Part shown: piece after piece, positions 7,310 to 15,199 of the stretch
Layout: every line of letters starts with the position of its first letter
Position numbering within the stretch: the stretch's first letter is position 1
Assembly (NCBI GenBank): GCA_043788645.1
Contig: JAYVTS010000485.1
Location: forward strand, 1 to 20,122
DNA: 20,122 nucleotides
Reading direction: 5' to 3'
From: CANIZL01 sp043788645
GTDB lineage: Bacteria > Verrucomicrobiota > Verrucomicrobiia > Limisphaerales > UBA9464
Notes under the pieces: model-generated
Database searches by the model: none
Seen by the model: the letters and a program-made list of their open reading frames with translations, nothing else
What the model was told of the DNA's origin: nothing
Program-made: the position numbers and the translations under genes

Positions 7310-8638
7310 ATGAAACTCTCCGAACTCATTGCTCGCCTCCCGGGCACCCGTTCCGGGTCCGTACCCGGGGAACGAACCGCGGCGATGCGCGAAGTGCGTG
7401 GGCTCACTCCGCACCTTCGGGAAGTGCGTCCAGGGATGGCATTTTTTGCGTTGCCTGGAGAAATGCAAGCCAACCCGTATGCCATCCACGCCGCGTGCGA
7501 ACGGGGCGCGGCCCTCGTTGTTTGCGAGCCAGAACTTGAGCTCCCGGCGGACGCTCCGACGATTCAAGTGCCGGACGCTCGGGCCGCGTTCGCCGCCGCC
7601 GCCGCCGCGTTTCGATCCTTCCCGGCTCGACAATTGGCGTTGATCGCCGTCACCGGTGACGGCTCGCTCCGTGCGGGAGTTGCGGCGGTACTCGCGAGCC
7701 TCCTCGATGCCTTGAATTTGCCGGCCGCTGTGCTGGGCCCAAACGGGTATGTGGCCGCCGGCCGGCTGGGCTCGCAAACCGCCGCGGATTTCGACGCGGT
7801 AGAGATCAACACACTCTTAGCTCAACACGTCACTTCGGGGGGCCGGTGCGTCGTCGTCGAGTTTGATGAGAAACATCCGCCTGCGGGCTTCGCGGGCCTG
7901 GAATTTCAACGACAAATCGAAGTCACAGGTCTCTCCAAATTCAAGAGTTGCTTTCCTCAGTTGCTCAATCCCCGAGGGTCTTGCGTCGAAATTCGCACGG
8001 CTGCCGGACCCGTCACCGCCACGACCCCACTCACCGGGAGGCGTTCGCTCCAAGCTCTTGAAATCGCCTGGCCCCACATCGTTGCGCTCGGCGGTGGCTT
8101 TAAGAAATCGGTCAAAGCGATTGTCAATACCTTGCCGGTGCTGCGTCCCGTGCGGGGTTGGCTTGAACCGGTCCATTGCGGGCAACCATTCGGAGTCGTG
8201 GTCGAAGGCGCTACGGAACCCGTGGCCCTGGCCGCGGCGCTTCGCGATGCGCGGGAACTCACCCGGGGCCGACTCCACGTGGTATTAGGGGCGCCCGCGG
8301 TGAAAACTCCGGCCGAACGCGCCGCCCTCGGCATCGTCGCTCTCGCCCACGCGGATCACGTCCATGTCACGGCGGACAACCCGCGCCATGTTTCAGTCGC
8401 CGAACTCGCCCGCGATCTGCTCGGGCCCGCGCCGATCACGACGTTCACGGTTGAAATCGACCGCGCTCGGGCTATTCAACAGGCCATTCGAGGAGCCCGG
8501 GCCGGCGATGTCGTGGTACTCGTCGGCAAAGCGCATCGTCCGATCCAAGAGTTGAATCATGTGGTCATTCCCTTTGATGATCGGGAAGTGGCCGCTGCGG
8601 CGTTGCATCATCGCGGCTATTTGGGAGGAGAACTCTGA
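7310..8638 (+). CDS. murE: MurE-like protein lacking catalytic motifs (probable pseudoenzyme)
   Basis: Position and fold signature are those of MurE, the ATP-dependent ligase that adds meso-diaminopimelate to UDP-MurNAc-L-Ala-D-Glu. The N-terminal domain (LSELIARLPG, VRPGMAFFALPG, VPDARAA), the third domain (about 284-305), TADNPR (DNPR 356-359) and GKAH...PFDDREVA (from 406) align well. The motifs that do the chemistry are replaced. GTNGKTT has become GDGSLRA (116-122), so the P-loop Lys is Leu120. EVSSHAL reads EFDEKHP (184-190). The TRDHLD region is missing, along with about 60 residues of the middle domain. VDYAHTPD reads VEGATEPV (298-305). DSR in the UDP-binding region reads HLR. The frame is open over 442 codons and ends 2 bases before murF, so this is not a frameshift artefact. 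It is probably inactive as a ligase; a scaffold or regulatory role is inference. Confidence 0.85.
   Translation: MKLSELIARLPGTRSGSVPGERTAAMREVRGLTPHLREVRPGMAFFALPGEMQANPYAIHAACERGAALVVCEPELELPADAPTIQVPDARAAFAAAAAAFRSFPARQLALIAVTGDGSLRAGVAAVLASLLDALNLPAAVLGPNGYVAAGRLGSQTAADFDAVEINTLLAQHVTSGGRCVVVEFDEKHPPAGFAGLEFQRQIEVTGLSKFKSCFPQLLNPRGSCVEIRTAAGPVTATTPLTGRRSLQALEIAWPHIVALGGGFKKSVKAIVNTLPVLRPVRGWLEPVHCGQPFGVVVEGATEPVALAAALRDARELTRGRLHVVLGAPAVKTPAERAALGIVALAHADHVHVTADNPRHVSVAELARDLLGPAPITTFTVEIDRARAIQQAIRGARAGDVVVLVGKAHRPIQELNHVVIPFDDREVAAAALHHRGYLGGEL
8624..8628 (+). promoter_or_regulatory. Possible ribosome binding site of murF
   Basis: GGAGG within GGGAGGAG lies inside the last codons of the murE-like gene, 12 bases before the murF ATG at 8641. 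The spacing is longer than ideal. It is the only purine-rich match to the anti-Shine-Dalgarno sequence at a workable distance that I saw in the cluster. Confidence 0.4.
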
Positions 8639-8640
8639 GC

Positions 8641-10059
8641 ATGGAATCCCGCCCGCTCAGTTGGATGATGGCCGGTTGTGCCGCCCGCGTGGCCGCATTT
8701 CCCGGAAATCCGCCCATCCGTCGAGTGGTTACGGATTCGCGGGCCGCGGGGCCGGGTGATTTGTTTATCGCCCTCCGTGGTGAACGATTTGACGGGCATG
8801 ATTTTCTCCCGGAATTGGCTGAGCGCGGCATTGTCGCTGCGGTGGTTTCGGAGGCCTATCGAGGAATGATTCCTCCGGGGTTAACGGTATTGGTGGTGGC
8901 GGATCCGCGGACGGCGTATGGCCAGTTGGCGGGCCATTATCGTGCGGAATTTGATCTTCCGATCGTGTGTGTTGGGGGGTCGAACGGAAAAACCACCACG
9001 AAAGAACTTATCGCGGCAGTCCTTTCGGCTCGGTTCCGCACGTTAAAAAGCCAAGCCAGTTACAATAATGATGTGGGAGTCCCGGCCACGTTGTTCCAAC
9101 TCGAACTCACCCACACCGCGGCCGTGCTGGAAGCGGGCACGAATCACCCCGGCGAGCTGGCACCGCTGGTGCGACTCATCGCCCCTCAAATTGGGGTTCT
9201 CACTAGTTTTGGTCGCGAGCATTTGGAATTCTTTGGGGATCTCGCCGGGGTGGTTCGAGAAGAAGGCAGTCTCGCGGAAGGCCTGCCGGCCGGCGGCACG
9301 TTGATCCTGGATGGGGATTCGTATTTTGCGGCGACCGTGGCGGCTCGGGTTCGGCCGGGCGTCCAAGTTTTGCGCGTGGGTTTTGCGGAGACCAACGACT
9401 GGTTGATCCGCGATTTGAGTCAGGATTGGGACGGAGTGACCTTTCGTGCGGAATCGGTTTCGCACCGAGCCTGGTCTGGCATTTGGCGAGTGCCACTGCC
9501 GGGGCGGCATTCGGCGAAAAATGCGCTTTGCGCCCTCGCCGTCGCCGCCGTTCTGGGCGTGAACCCAGCGGCCGCCCGACCAGCGCTCTTGAATTTTCAC
9601 CCCCCTAAACAACGCCTCGCCGTGCTTCGTGCCGGAGCCGTTCGGGTGGTGGACGATACTTACAACGCGAATGCCGACTCCATGTTGGCCTCGTTGCAAA
9701 CACTTACCGACCTCCCGTGCGCGGGCCGTCGTGTGGCGGTACTTGGGGACATGGGCGAACTGGGCTTCATGACCGAGACCGCGCACGTGGAGGTCGGAAC
9801 TGCCACCGTAGAAGGCGTGGACGCGCTCTTTGCCATCGGCCGCTTTGCTGAAACAACCGTCGCCGCCGCCCGACAAGCAGGTCATCCCCACGCGCAAGCG
9901 TTTGCCTCGATCGAAGCCGCCCTGCCGACGCTCGGTAATTATTTGGCAGACGGCGATACTGTTCTGGTCAAAGCTTCGCGCTCGGCCCGCCTGGAGCGCG
10001 TTGTTAGTTATTTGCGCGACCGTTTCGAAGCGCCTCCCCCCCTCCTCGCCGCCGCCTGA
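8641..10059 (+). CDS. murF: UDP-MurNAc-tripeptide:D-Ala-D-Ala ligase MurF
   Basis: MurF adds the D-Ala-D-Ala dipeptide supplied by Ddl to UDP-MurNAc-tripeptide, using ATP in the cytoplasm. The 472-residue product is of normal length. Domain 1 has VTDSRAAGPGDLFIALRG and ERFDGHDF. The P-loop GGSNGKTTTK (112-121, Lys117) is intact. EAGTNHPGEL and SFGREHLEFFGD match the Mg/ATP-binding region, and DDTYNANADSM and LGDMGELG mark the hinge and third domain. The late pattern GDTVLVKASRSARLE is the expected GKGSRxxxME-like motif in variant form. This is the only Mur ligase in the window with an intact active site, in direct contrast to the murE-like gene 2 bases upstream. mraY starts 3 bases downstream. 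Confidence 0.95.
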   Translation: MESRPLSWMMAGCAARVAAFPGNPPIRRVVTDSRAAGPGDLFIALRGERFDGHDFLPELAERGIVAAVVSEAYRGMIPPGLTVLVVADPRTAYGQLAGHYRAEFDLPIVCVGGSNGKTTTKELIAAVLSARFRTLKSQASYNNDVGVPATLFQLELTHTAAVLEAGTNHPGELAPLVRLIAPQIGVLTSFGREHLEFFGDLAGVVREEGSLAEGLPAGGTLILDGDSYFAATVAARVRPGVQVLRVGFAETNDWLIRDLSQDWDGVTFRAESVSHRAWSGIWRVPLPGRHSAKNALCALAVAAVLGVNPAAARPALLNFHPPKQRLAVLRAGAVRVVDDTYNANADSMLASLQTLTDLPCAGRRVAVLGDMGELGFMTETAHVEVGTATVEGVDALFAIGRFAETTVAAARQAGHPHAQAFASIEAALPTLGNYLADGDTVLVKASRSARLERVVSYLRDRFEAPPPLLAAA

Positions 10060-10062
10060 CCC

Positions 10063-11229
10063 ATGCTGTACGCCCTCAGTCAGTTGCTCAAGTCCGCGCC
10101 CTGGTCCCTGCTCCAATATGTCACCGTGCGGGCGGGCGGCGCGTTGCTCACGGCGCTCGCCCTGAGTTGGTTGCTGGGCCCGCGATTGATCGCTTGGCTG
10201 CGTGAAGTCAAATTTCGACAGGATTACCGACCCAAAGACGCGTCCGGCTTGGTGCCCGACGCGGCCGCCGACCTCGCCAAACGGGGTACGCCCACGATGG
10301 GTGGGTTACTGATTGTGATGGTTCTGGACGTTTCCGTACTCCTGTGGGCGCGCTGGAATCCATTGGTGATTCTGACCCTTACGGTCCTCGTGATTTTCGC
10401 CGGGCTCGGTTTTTACGATGATTGGATGAAGGTCTCCCGGCAGAACGCGGAGGGAGCGCGCTCTTATTTCAAGCTCATCGTGCAAGGATTTGTCGCCACC
10501 GGCGTCACGGCGTATCTCTGGTATCAACTACCGACCCGCGCCCTCGTCACAGAACTCCATTTACCTTTCCTGCCGGCGAAATCCGCCATGATCAGTCAAC
10601 TCCCGTTTCTGGCGAATCACGCCGCGCTTGCTGGAAGTATTGTGACCTTCTTGGCCCTCGCCGTCTCGGTGCTGACGATTGTGGGTAGCTCCAACGCGGT
10701 AAACCTGACGGACGGGATGGACGGTTTGGCGATTGGTTGTACTCTGATTTGTACGGCGGCATTCGTGCCGTTGACCTACGTCGCCGGGCATAAAATCCTC
10801 GCCTCCTATTTGCTCGTGCCGCGAGTCAACGGGGCGGAAGAACTCACGGTTCTCTGTGCCGCCTTGATCGGGGCTTCCTTAGGATTTCTCTGGTTCAATT
10901 GTCACCCCGCGGAAGTGTTCATGGGGGATACCGGTTCACTCGCCCTGGGCGGCGCGCTCGGCGTGATGGCGGTCGCGATTCATCAGCCCTTTGCGTTGTT
11001 CATCGCGGGTGCGGTGTTCGTGGCGGAGGCCCTGTCGGTGATGCTTCAAGTCGGCTGGTTCAAGTACACCCGCCGCCGTTACGGGGTCGGCCGACGGATC
11101 TTCTTAATGAGTCCGTTGCATCATCACTTCCGCAAGCTCGGCTGGGCCGAGTCGAAGATCGTCACCCGTTTCTACATCGCCGCCATTTTGTCCGCCGTCC
11201 TCGCCATCAGCACCTTGAAAATCCGATGA
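10063..11229 (+). CDS. mraY: Phospho-MurNAc-pentapeptide transferase MraY
   Basis: MraY is the integral membrane enzyme that joins UDP-MurNAc-pentapeptide to undecaprenyl phosphate, giving lipid I. The product has 388 residues and about ten hydrophobic segments. The family motifs are present. These are KRGTPTMGGLLI, the magnesium-binding Asp pair in GFYDDW (Asp119, Asp120), the catalytic loop NLTDGMDGLAIG (Asp217, Asp220), FMGDTGSLALGG (Asp289) and the HHH triad before FRKLGW (353-355). Its length is slightly above that of the E. coli enzyme (360). The ATG at 10063 lies 3 bases after the murF stop, so the two are probably translated from one message. A 390-base non-coding gap follows where murD would be expected. 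Confidence 0.96.
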   Translation: MLYALSQLLKSAPWSLLQYVTVRAGGALLTALALSWLLGPRLIAWLREVKFRQDYRPKDASGLVPDAAADLAKRGTPTMGGLLIVMVLDVSVLLWARWNPLVILTLTVLVIFAGLGFYDDWMKVSRQNAEGARSYFKLIVQGFVATGVTAYLWYQLPTRALVTELHLPFLPAKSAMISQLPFLANHAALAGSIVTFLALAVSVLTIVGSSNAVNLTDGMDGLAIGCTLICTAAFVPLTYVAGHKILASYLLVPRVNGAEELTVLCAALIGASLGFLWFNCHPAEVFMGDTGSLALGGALGVMAVAIHQPFALFIAGAVFVAEALSVMLQVGWFKYTRRRYGVGRRIFLMSPLHHHFRKLGWAESKIVTRFYIAAILSAVLAISTLKIR

Positions 11230-11380
11230 GATTTGAGGCCCACTTCGTTTCGACCGGCCGACTCGCGTCCTCGGCGCCGTCGATGAGTAACCGTCGTTCG
11301 CGGCACGTCACCGGCGCGTGTCCATCCAGGCTCACTTGCGCGGCCGACTCGATGGACCTAATTGCCCGACCGGTGTCGTC

Positions 11381-11412
11381 GATCCCCGCGGGGGTGTCGG
11401 ATGGCGGGGATC
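11381..11412. repeat. 9-bp inverted repeat in the murD gap
   Basis: GATCCCCGC at 11381-11389 is the exact reverse complement of GCGGGGATC at 11404-11412, with a 14-base loop. The predicted stem is GC-rich and stable. No T-run follows, so it is not a classical terminator. It could be an attenuating structure or an operator between mraY and the LysM gene. Confidence 0.6.
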
Positions 11413-11481
11413 CGTATGGGTCCCAATCTCGGGACGGAGCAGCGGCAACGCGGTGTTTGCTGGCTCCGGCCAAGATTGCAG

Positions 11482-11500
11482 CTTTCACCCGTTGTGAAAG
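11482..11500 (+). terminator. Weak terminator-like hairpin after mraY
   Basis: CTTTCAC (11482-11488) pairs with GTGAAAG (11494-11500) over a CCGTT loop. It is followed at a short distance by a T-rich stretch (TCCGCTTTTCCGTTT). The stem is only 7 bp and the T-run is offset, so termination would be inefficient. It could partly separate the left half of the cluster from the LysM-ftsW half. Confidence 0.3.
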
Positions 11501-11619
11501 TCCGCTTTTCCGTTTACTGCCCCGGTTTCTGAGCCCGTGTCCATTGAGGAACGAGCCGGAAGCAGCCAATTTATTCACTGGTTCTAAACATTTAACGCGC
11601 TTTGCGCACTCCGTCTGAA

Positions 11620-12585
11620 ATGAGCACTCCCAACCCATTGGCCCCCCAAGGCTCTCTGCTAGAACAGCAGGCTAAGGGGCGTTCCACCTTCCAAGTCATC
11701 TCGTTCATTGGCGCTGTTCACGTGGTGCTGCTTTGCGGCATTCTCTGGACTGCCTGTGGCAACGACAAACCGAAGACCGAAGGCGCCAGCACACTCGGCA
11801 CCGATCCCACCCCCATACCCATACCCATATCCGCTCCCTCCGGCGAAAACAATCTGCCCAGTCCCGCGCTGAGCAATATCGTTTCCGCTCCCAGTGGCGC
11901 CGGTTCCGGGATGCCCGTGGCCAATCCGCCCAGCTATGCCACCACCGCTGGGGGAATCCCGGCCGTTCCCACGAATCCCACCATTACGTCTCCTCCACCC
12001 TCGCTGCCTCCGGGGAACGTTGGATTTGGAAATCCGGCCACCTCGTCGCCGCTGGTCAACGAGACTCCAGGCCCTGGCGGCGCCACGGGTGAGTATAAAG
12101 TCGCCAAAGGGGATATTGGCACCTCGATCGCCAAGAAAAATGGGGTCAGCCTCAAAGCCCTCGTGGCGGCAAATCCAACGGTGAATTGGAACCGATTGAA
12201 GATTGGTCAAGCGATCCAAATTCCTGCGGGCGCCTCGACTCCCGCCGGCACTGGTCACCGAGCCAACGTGGGCTTGGGTACTTTGGCGGCGACCGAATCC
12301 GCCCCCTCCGAAGGGGCCATCTACGTCGTCAAAGCGGGTGATACCGGTACGAAAATCGCCTCCAAGAACGGTGTCAAATGGGCCGCTATTCGTAAGGCGA
12401 ACAACCTCAAAAGCGATGCGCTTCATCCGGGGCAGAAACTGGTGATTCCTAGGCACAACGCCGCGAACCCGACTCCGGCTCCGGCCACTGAGTTGTCGCC
12501 TCCGGCCGGTGGGACGCCGCTGGCACCGCCGCCAGCATCTTTACCCGTCGCGATCCCGTTACCTCCACGCACACCGCCCCGCTGA
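11620..12585 (+). CDS. Membrane-anchored protein with two LysM domains
   Basis: LysM domains bind the glycan chains of peptidoglycan. From the ATG at 11620 the product has 321 residues. A cytoplasmic stretch of about 30 residues is followed by a transmembrane helix at about 31-52 (VISFIGAVHVVLLCGILWTACG). A long Pro/Ser/Gly-rich linker comes next and includes a PIPIPI run encoded by three CCCATA repeats (11812-11829). LysM 1 covers about 158-205 (YKVAKGDIGTSIAKKNGVS) and LysM 2 about 234-277 (IYVVKAGDTGTKIASKNGVK). The tail is Pro/Ala-rich. There is no catalytic domain, so a wall-binding or septal tethering role is likely. The Cys after the helix could suggest a lipoprotein, but there is no clean lipobox. 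A TTG at 11602 would add six residues. Its place between mraY and ftsW argues for a division role. Confidence 0.9.
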   Translation: MSTPNPLAPQGSLLEQQAKGRSTFQVISFIGAVHVVLLCGILWTACGNDKPKTEGASTLGTDPTPIPIPISAPSGENNLPSPALSNIVSAPSGAGSGMPVANPPSYATTAGGIPAVPTNPTITSPPPSLPPGNVGFGNPATSSPLVNETPGPGGATGEYKVAKGDIGTSIAKKNGVSLKALVAANPTVNWNRLKIGQAIQIPAGASTPAGTGHRANVGLGTLAATESAPSEGAIYVVKAGDTGTKIASKNGVKWAAIRKANNLKSDALHPGQKLVIPRHNAANPTPAPATELSPPAGGTPLAPPPASLPVAIPLPPRTPPR

Positions 12586-12794
12586 GAGAAGAAACCTCTG
12601 AGCCCGTCGTTCGCCTGGCCCCGTCGGATTTTGTTCTGGCGGGGCGGGGGCGGCAGACCGCGGCGACCAGGTTCCGTCATTCGACGAGCGTGCGTCGGGA
12701 TGCTTCGGAGCTTGGTCTTCGCGATCTGATTAGGCTTTCGCGGACCATTCCGCGGGCTGGTTAGTATCCCTCCATCTGCTGGTTCAATTTCCGG

Positions 12795-13964
12795 ATGTCC
12801 GGATACCGATCTATGCGTACCGTTACGTCGCTCTTGCTCGCCGCCATTGTGGCGCTGGTGGCCCTGAGCCTCACGATGCTTTCGAGTGCCACGATGTTGG
12901 ATCGCGGGGGCCAGGATGTCGTTCGCAATCAACTCTGGGCAACGCTGTTGGGTTTCATCGGCCTCGGTATCGCGGCCAGCATCGACTATCGTCGCACCGG
13001 CCGCCTCGCTTGGGTCCTTTACGGAATCAGTCTGGCCCTGCTCGTCCTCGTCCTGACGCCGCTCGGTCACGAGAGCAAAGGAGCCCGCCGCTGGTTGTAC
13101 GGCACTCAACCCAGCGAGATTGCCAAACTCGCGCTGATTCTCGCACTCGCTACCTACGGGGCCAACCGTGCCCACCTGATGCACAAATTCTGGAATGGGA
13201 TCTGCCTGGGGTTCGGCATCGCCTTCCCGGTGCTCGTGCTCGTCGCTCTGGAACCGGACCGTGGGACGACCGCGCTCCTGCTCATGGTCGCGACCCTGAT
13301 GTTGTTAATGGCCGGGGTTCGTTGGCTCTTTGTCATCCCGCCGGTTGTGCTCGGCGTCGCCGGTATCGTGACCATGATTGTGATGAGTCCCATGGCGCGA
13401 ACCCGAATTGCAGCGTATTGGAATCCCGATGCCCACCGAGACGGTGCCGGTCTCCAGGTTCGGAAATCCCTCCTCGCCTTTGCGGCCGGAGGACTCCATG
13501 GGCAGGGGTTGGCCGAGGGCGCAGAAAAGTTTCGAGTGCCCGAGGTGCAGACGGACTTCATCCTGCCCGCGGTCGGCGAAGATCTCGGCCTTTTCGGCTG
13601 CCTCGGAGTGGTCGTCGCCTACTTGGTCTTGCTCCTTTGCGGTGTCACCATCGCTGATCGTGCTCCGGACTTACACGGGTTACTCCTTGCCGGCGGGATT
13701 ACTTTTCTGATCGCCGCGCAAGCCGTTATAAATATTGGGGTGGTGACTGCGCTATTTCCCAATAAAGGATTGCCCCTTCCTTTCCTCAGCCGGGGCGGCT
13801 CCAGCATCGCGATTCTTCTCACTCTCATCGGAGTTCTACTGAGCGTCGCGCGACAAATCGTCGGCGTTGATCGGCCGCCGACCGGCAATCGCAACGGGAG
13901 CCCGATCCGGAACAAGCCGCGGATAAACCCTTTCGCCAACCCCGATTTCGCTCCGATGGAATGA
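12795..13964 (+). CDS. ftsW: Septal lipid II polymerase FtsW (SEDS family)
   Basis: FtsW is the SEDS-family glycosyltransferase that polymerises lipid II at the septum with FtsI as partner. The 389-residue product is strongly hydrophobic with about ten membrane segments. It carries the family motifs. These include SIDYRR, KGARRWL...QPSEIAKLALIL, EPDRGTTALL, and the extracellular loop with GGLHGQGLAEGAEKF followed by VQTDFILPAVGEDLGLFG, which holds the catalytic Asp region. NKGLPLPFLSRGGSS is also present. The C-terminal tail of about 40 residues is basic and Pro-rich. The ATG at 12795 has no ribosome binding site, and an ATG at 12813 would drop six residues. A 209-base gap separates it from the LysM gene, and its stop overlaps the murG start as ATGA, showing tight coupling. 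Confidence 0.95.
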   Translation: MSGYRSMRTVTSLLLAAIVALVALSLTMLSSATMLDRGGQDVVRNQLWATLLGFIGLGIAASIDYRRTGRLAWVLYGISLALLVLVLTPLGHESKGARRWLYGTQPSEIAKLALILALATYGANRAHLMHKFWNGICLGFGIAFPVLVLVALEPDRGTTALLLMVATLMLLMAGVRWLFVIPPVVLGVAGIVTMIVMSPMARTRIAAYWNPDAHRDGAGLQVRKSLLAFAAGGLHGQGLAEGAEKFRVPEVQTDFILPAVGEDLGLFGCLGVVVAYLVLLLCGVTIADRAPDLHGLLLAGGITFLIAAQAVINIGVVTALFPNKGLPLPFLSRGGSSIAILLTLIGVLLSVARQIVGVDRPPTGNRNGSPIRNKPRINPFANPDFAPME

Positions 13965-15121
13965 AGCTCGCGCCCGCTCCACTTCACGTCGCCATCGCTT
14001 GTGGTGGTACCGGGGGCCATTTGTTCCCCGGGCTCGCTGTCGGCCAGGAAATCACGGCTCGTGGCGGTGACGTGACCTTGTTGATTTCAGGTAAGGACGT
14101 CGATCAACAAGCCGTCCGGGGCCTGCGCGATATCGCTACTCTGACGTTGCCTGCGGTGGCACTTCAAGGGGGAAATCTCCCCCAATTCCTCCTGGCCAGT
14201 ATTCGCGCTCGGGCGGCCGCCAAGCGAGCTTTCGCTGCCCATCCACCCCACGCGATTCTGGCCCTTGGGGGGTTCACGGCGGCGCCCCCAGTCCTCGCCG
14301 GAAAATCCTTTGGCGCAGTGACTGCCCTGCACGAATCCAACACCATTCCGGGTCGAGCCAATCGTTGGCTGGCGCATTGCGTCGATGAATGTTTCGTTGG
14401 ATTCCCCGAAGCGGCGACCCGCCTTTGGCATCCCCATGTGACTCACACCGGCACGCCCGTCCGAGAGGCCTTCACGGCGGAATATGATCCCGCTGCGTGT
14501 CGAACTCTGCTCGGGCTCAAACCCAACGCGCCCACCCTGGTAATCATGGGCGGCAGCCAGGGTGCCCGCGGCGTGAATCAATGGGTCACCGCTGCCTTGC
14601 CCCAACTCCTAGCAGCCCGCCCGGACTTACAGTTTCTTCATCTAACGGGCGAACCCGATTTTGAAACAGTCCGTCTCGCTTACTCCCGCCTAGCCCCACC
14701 GCCTCAATGCGTGGTGCGCCCTTTTCTAAGCGAAGTGGAATTCGCGTTGGGGGCCGCCAGCGTCGTAGTCAGCCGGAGCGGAGCCTCGTCTCTGGCCGAA
14801 TTCGCGGCGATGCGCACGCCCGTGATTTTAGTTCCGCTCCCCACGGCTCAAGACAACCATCAGTTTCACAATGCCCAGGCGTTGGTCGCCACCGGCGCGG
14901 CCCGAATGATCGAACAAAACCGTACTCCACCCGACCGATTGGTGATGCTTCTTCTCGAATTGCTGGGCAACGCACCGGCGCGCCAACAACTCTCCGAAGC
15001 CATCGGCCGCTGGCATGTGCCGGACGCGCCGACGCGCATCGTTAACCGCCTCGTAACCCTCCTTGCTCAACGCAACCCCAACGCCCCAGCCCTCCCCCCA
15101 GCGCCGATGCTGGTACTCTAA
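13961..15121 (+). CDS. murG: Lipid II synthase MurG (GlcNAc transferase)
   Basis: MurG transfers GlcNAc from UDP-GlcNAc to lipid I at the inner face of the membrane, completing lipid II. The 386-residue product has the GT-B two-lobe layout. The N-lobe has CGGTGGHLFPG (15-20 for GGTGGH), LGGFTAAPPVLAG and HESNTIPGRANRWL. The C-lobe has MGGSQGARGVNQ and FLSEVEFALGAASVVVSRSGASSLAEF, followed by PVILVPLPTAQDNHQFHNA, which binds the UDP moiety. The length is slightly above the E. coli protein (355) because of a short Pro-rich tail. The start overlaps the ftsW stop by four bases. In many clusters murC would follow; here 78 non-coding bases lead into murB. Confidence 0.96.
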   Translation: MKLAPAPLHVAIACGGTGGHLFPGLAVGQEITARGGDVTLLISGKDVDQQAVRGLRDIATLTLPAVALQGGNLPQFLLASIRARAAAKRAFAAHPPHAILALGGFTAAPPVLAGKSFGAVTALHESNTIPGRANRWLAHCVDECFVGFPEAATRLWHPHVTHTGTPVREAFTAEYDPAACRTLLGLKPNAPTLVIMGGSQGARGVNQWVTAALPQLLAARPDLQFLHLTGEPDFETVRLAYSRLAPPPQCVVRPFLSEVEFALGAASVVVSRSGASSLAEFAAMRTPVILVPLPTAQDNHQFHNAQALVATGAARMIEQNRTPPDRLVMLLLELLGNAPARQQLSEAIGRWHVPDAPTRIVNRLVTLLAQRNPNAPALPPAPMLVL

Positions 15122-15199
15122 TCGCTTGATCCTTGATCGACGGATTCGGGTTCTAAATACCGACACCTGACACCTCACACGCGACCCCTTCCCCCTGCC
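15122..15199. other. murG-murB gap with two tandem 7-mers; murC missing
   Basis: murC normally lies between murG and murB or ddl. Only 78 bases are found here. They include CTTGATC repeated at 15125-15131 and 15132-15138, and GACACCT repeated at 15162-15168 and 15169-15175. No coding potential or MurC motif is visible. Confidence 0.6.

Larger units (their letters stand above)
11230..11619. other. Non-coding gap at the usual murD position
   Basis: In most dcw clusters murD follows mraY. Here 390 bases carry no frame resembling MurD or any family I know. The + and - strand frames that cross it lack motifs, and neither joins a neighbouring gene in phase. It contains two inverted repeats (11381-11412 and 11482-11500). 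It could be a deletion scar, a regulatory region for the LysM gene, or strongly decayed coding DNA. I looked for GKT-type P-loops and for a MurD-like end and found none. Confidence 0.6.

Noticed and set aside
9043..10116. A 357-codon frame on the - strand opposite murF
   Set aside because: It is fully antisense to a clear murF and shows no domain; its length follows from the codon bias of murF.
11230..11619. A murD remnant in the gap after mraY
   Set aside because: I translated the + frames and checked for MurD start, P-loop and C-terminal patterns. Only vague GRSSG-like strings appeared, which is not enough.
11207..11638. A 143-codon frame on the - strand across the mraY-LysM gap
   Set aside because: It has no family motif and runs antisense into the ends of two real genes. 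GC-rich DNA gives such frames by chance.
12585..12764. An open stretch of 59 codons after the LysM gene
   Set aside because: It has no start codon in frame and no recognisable sequence. It could be a shifted former end of the LysM gene, but nothing supports that.
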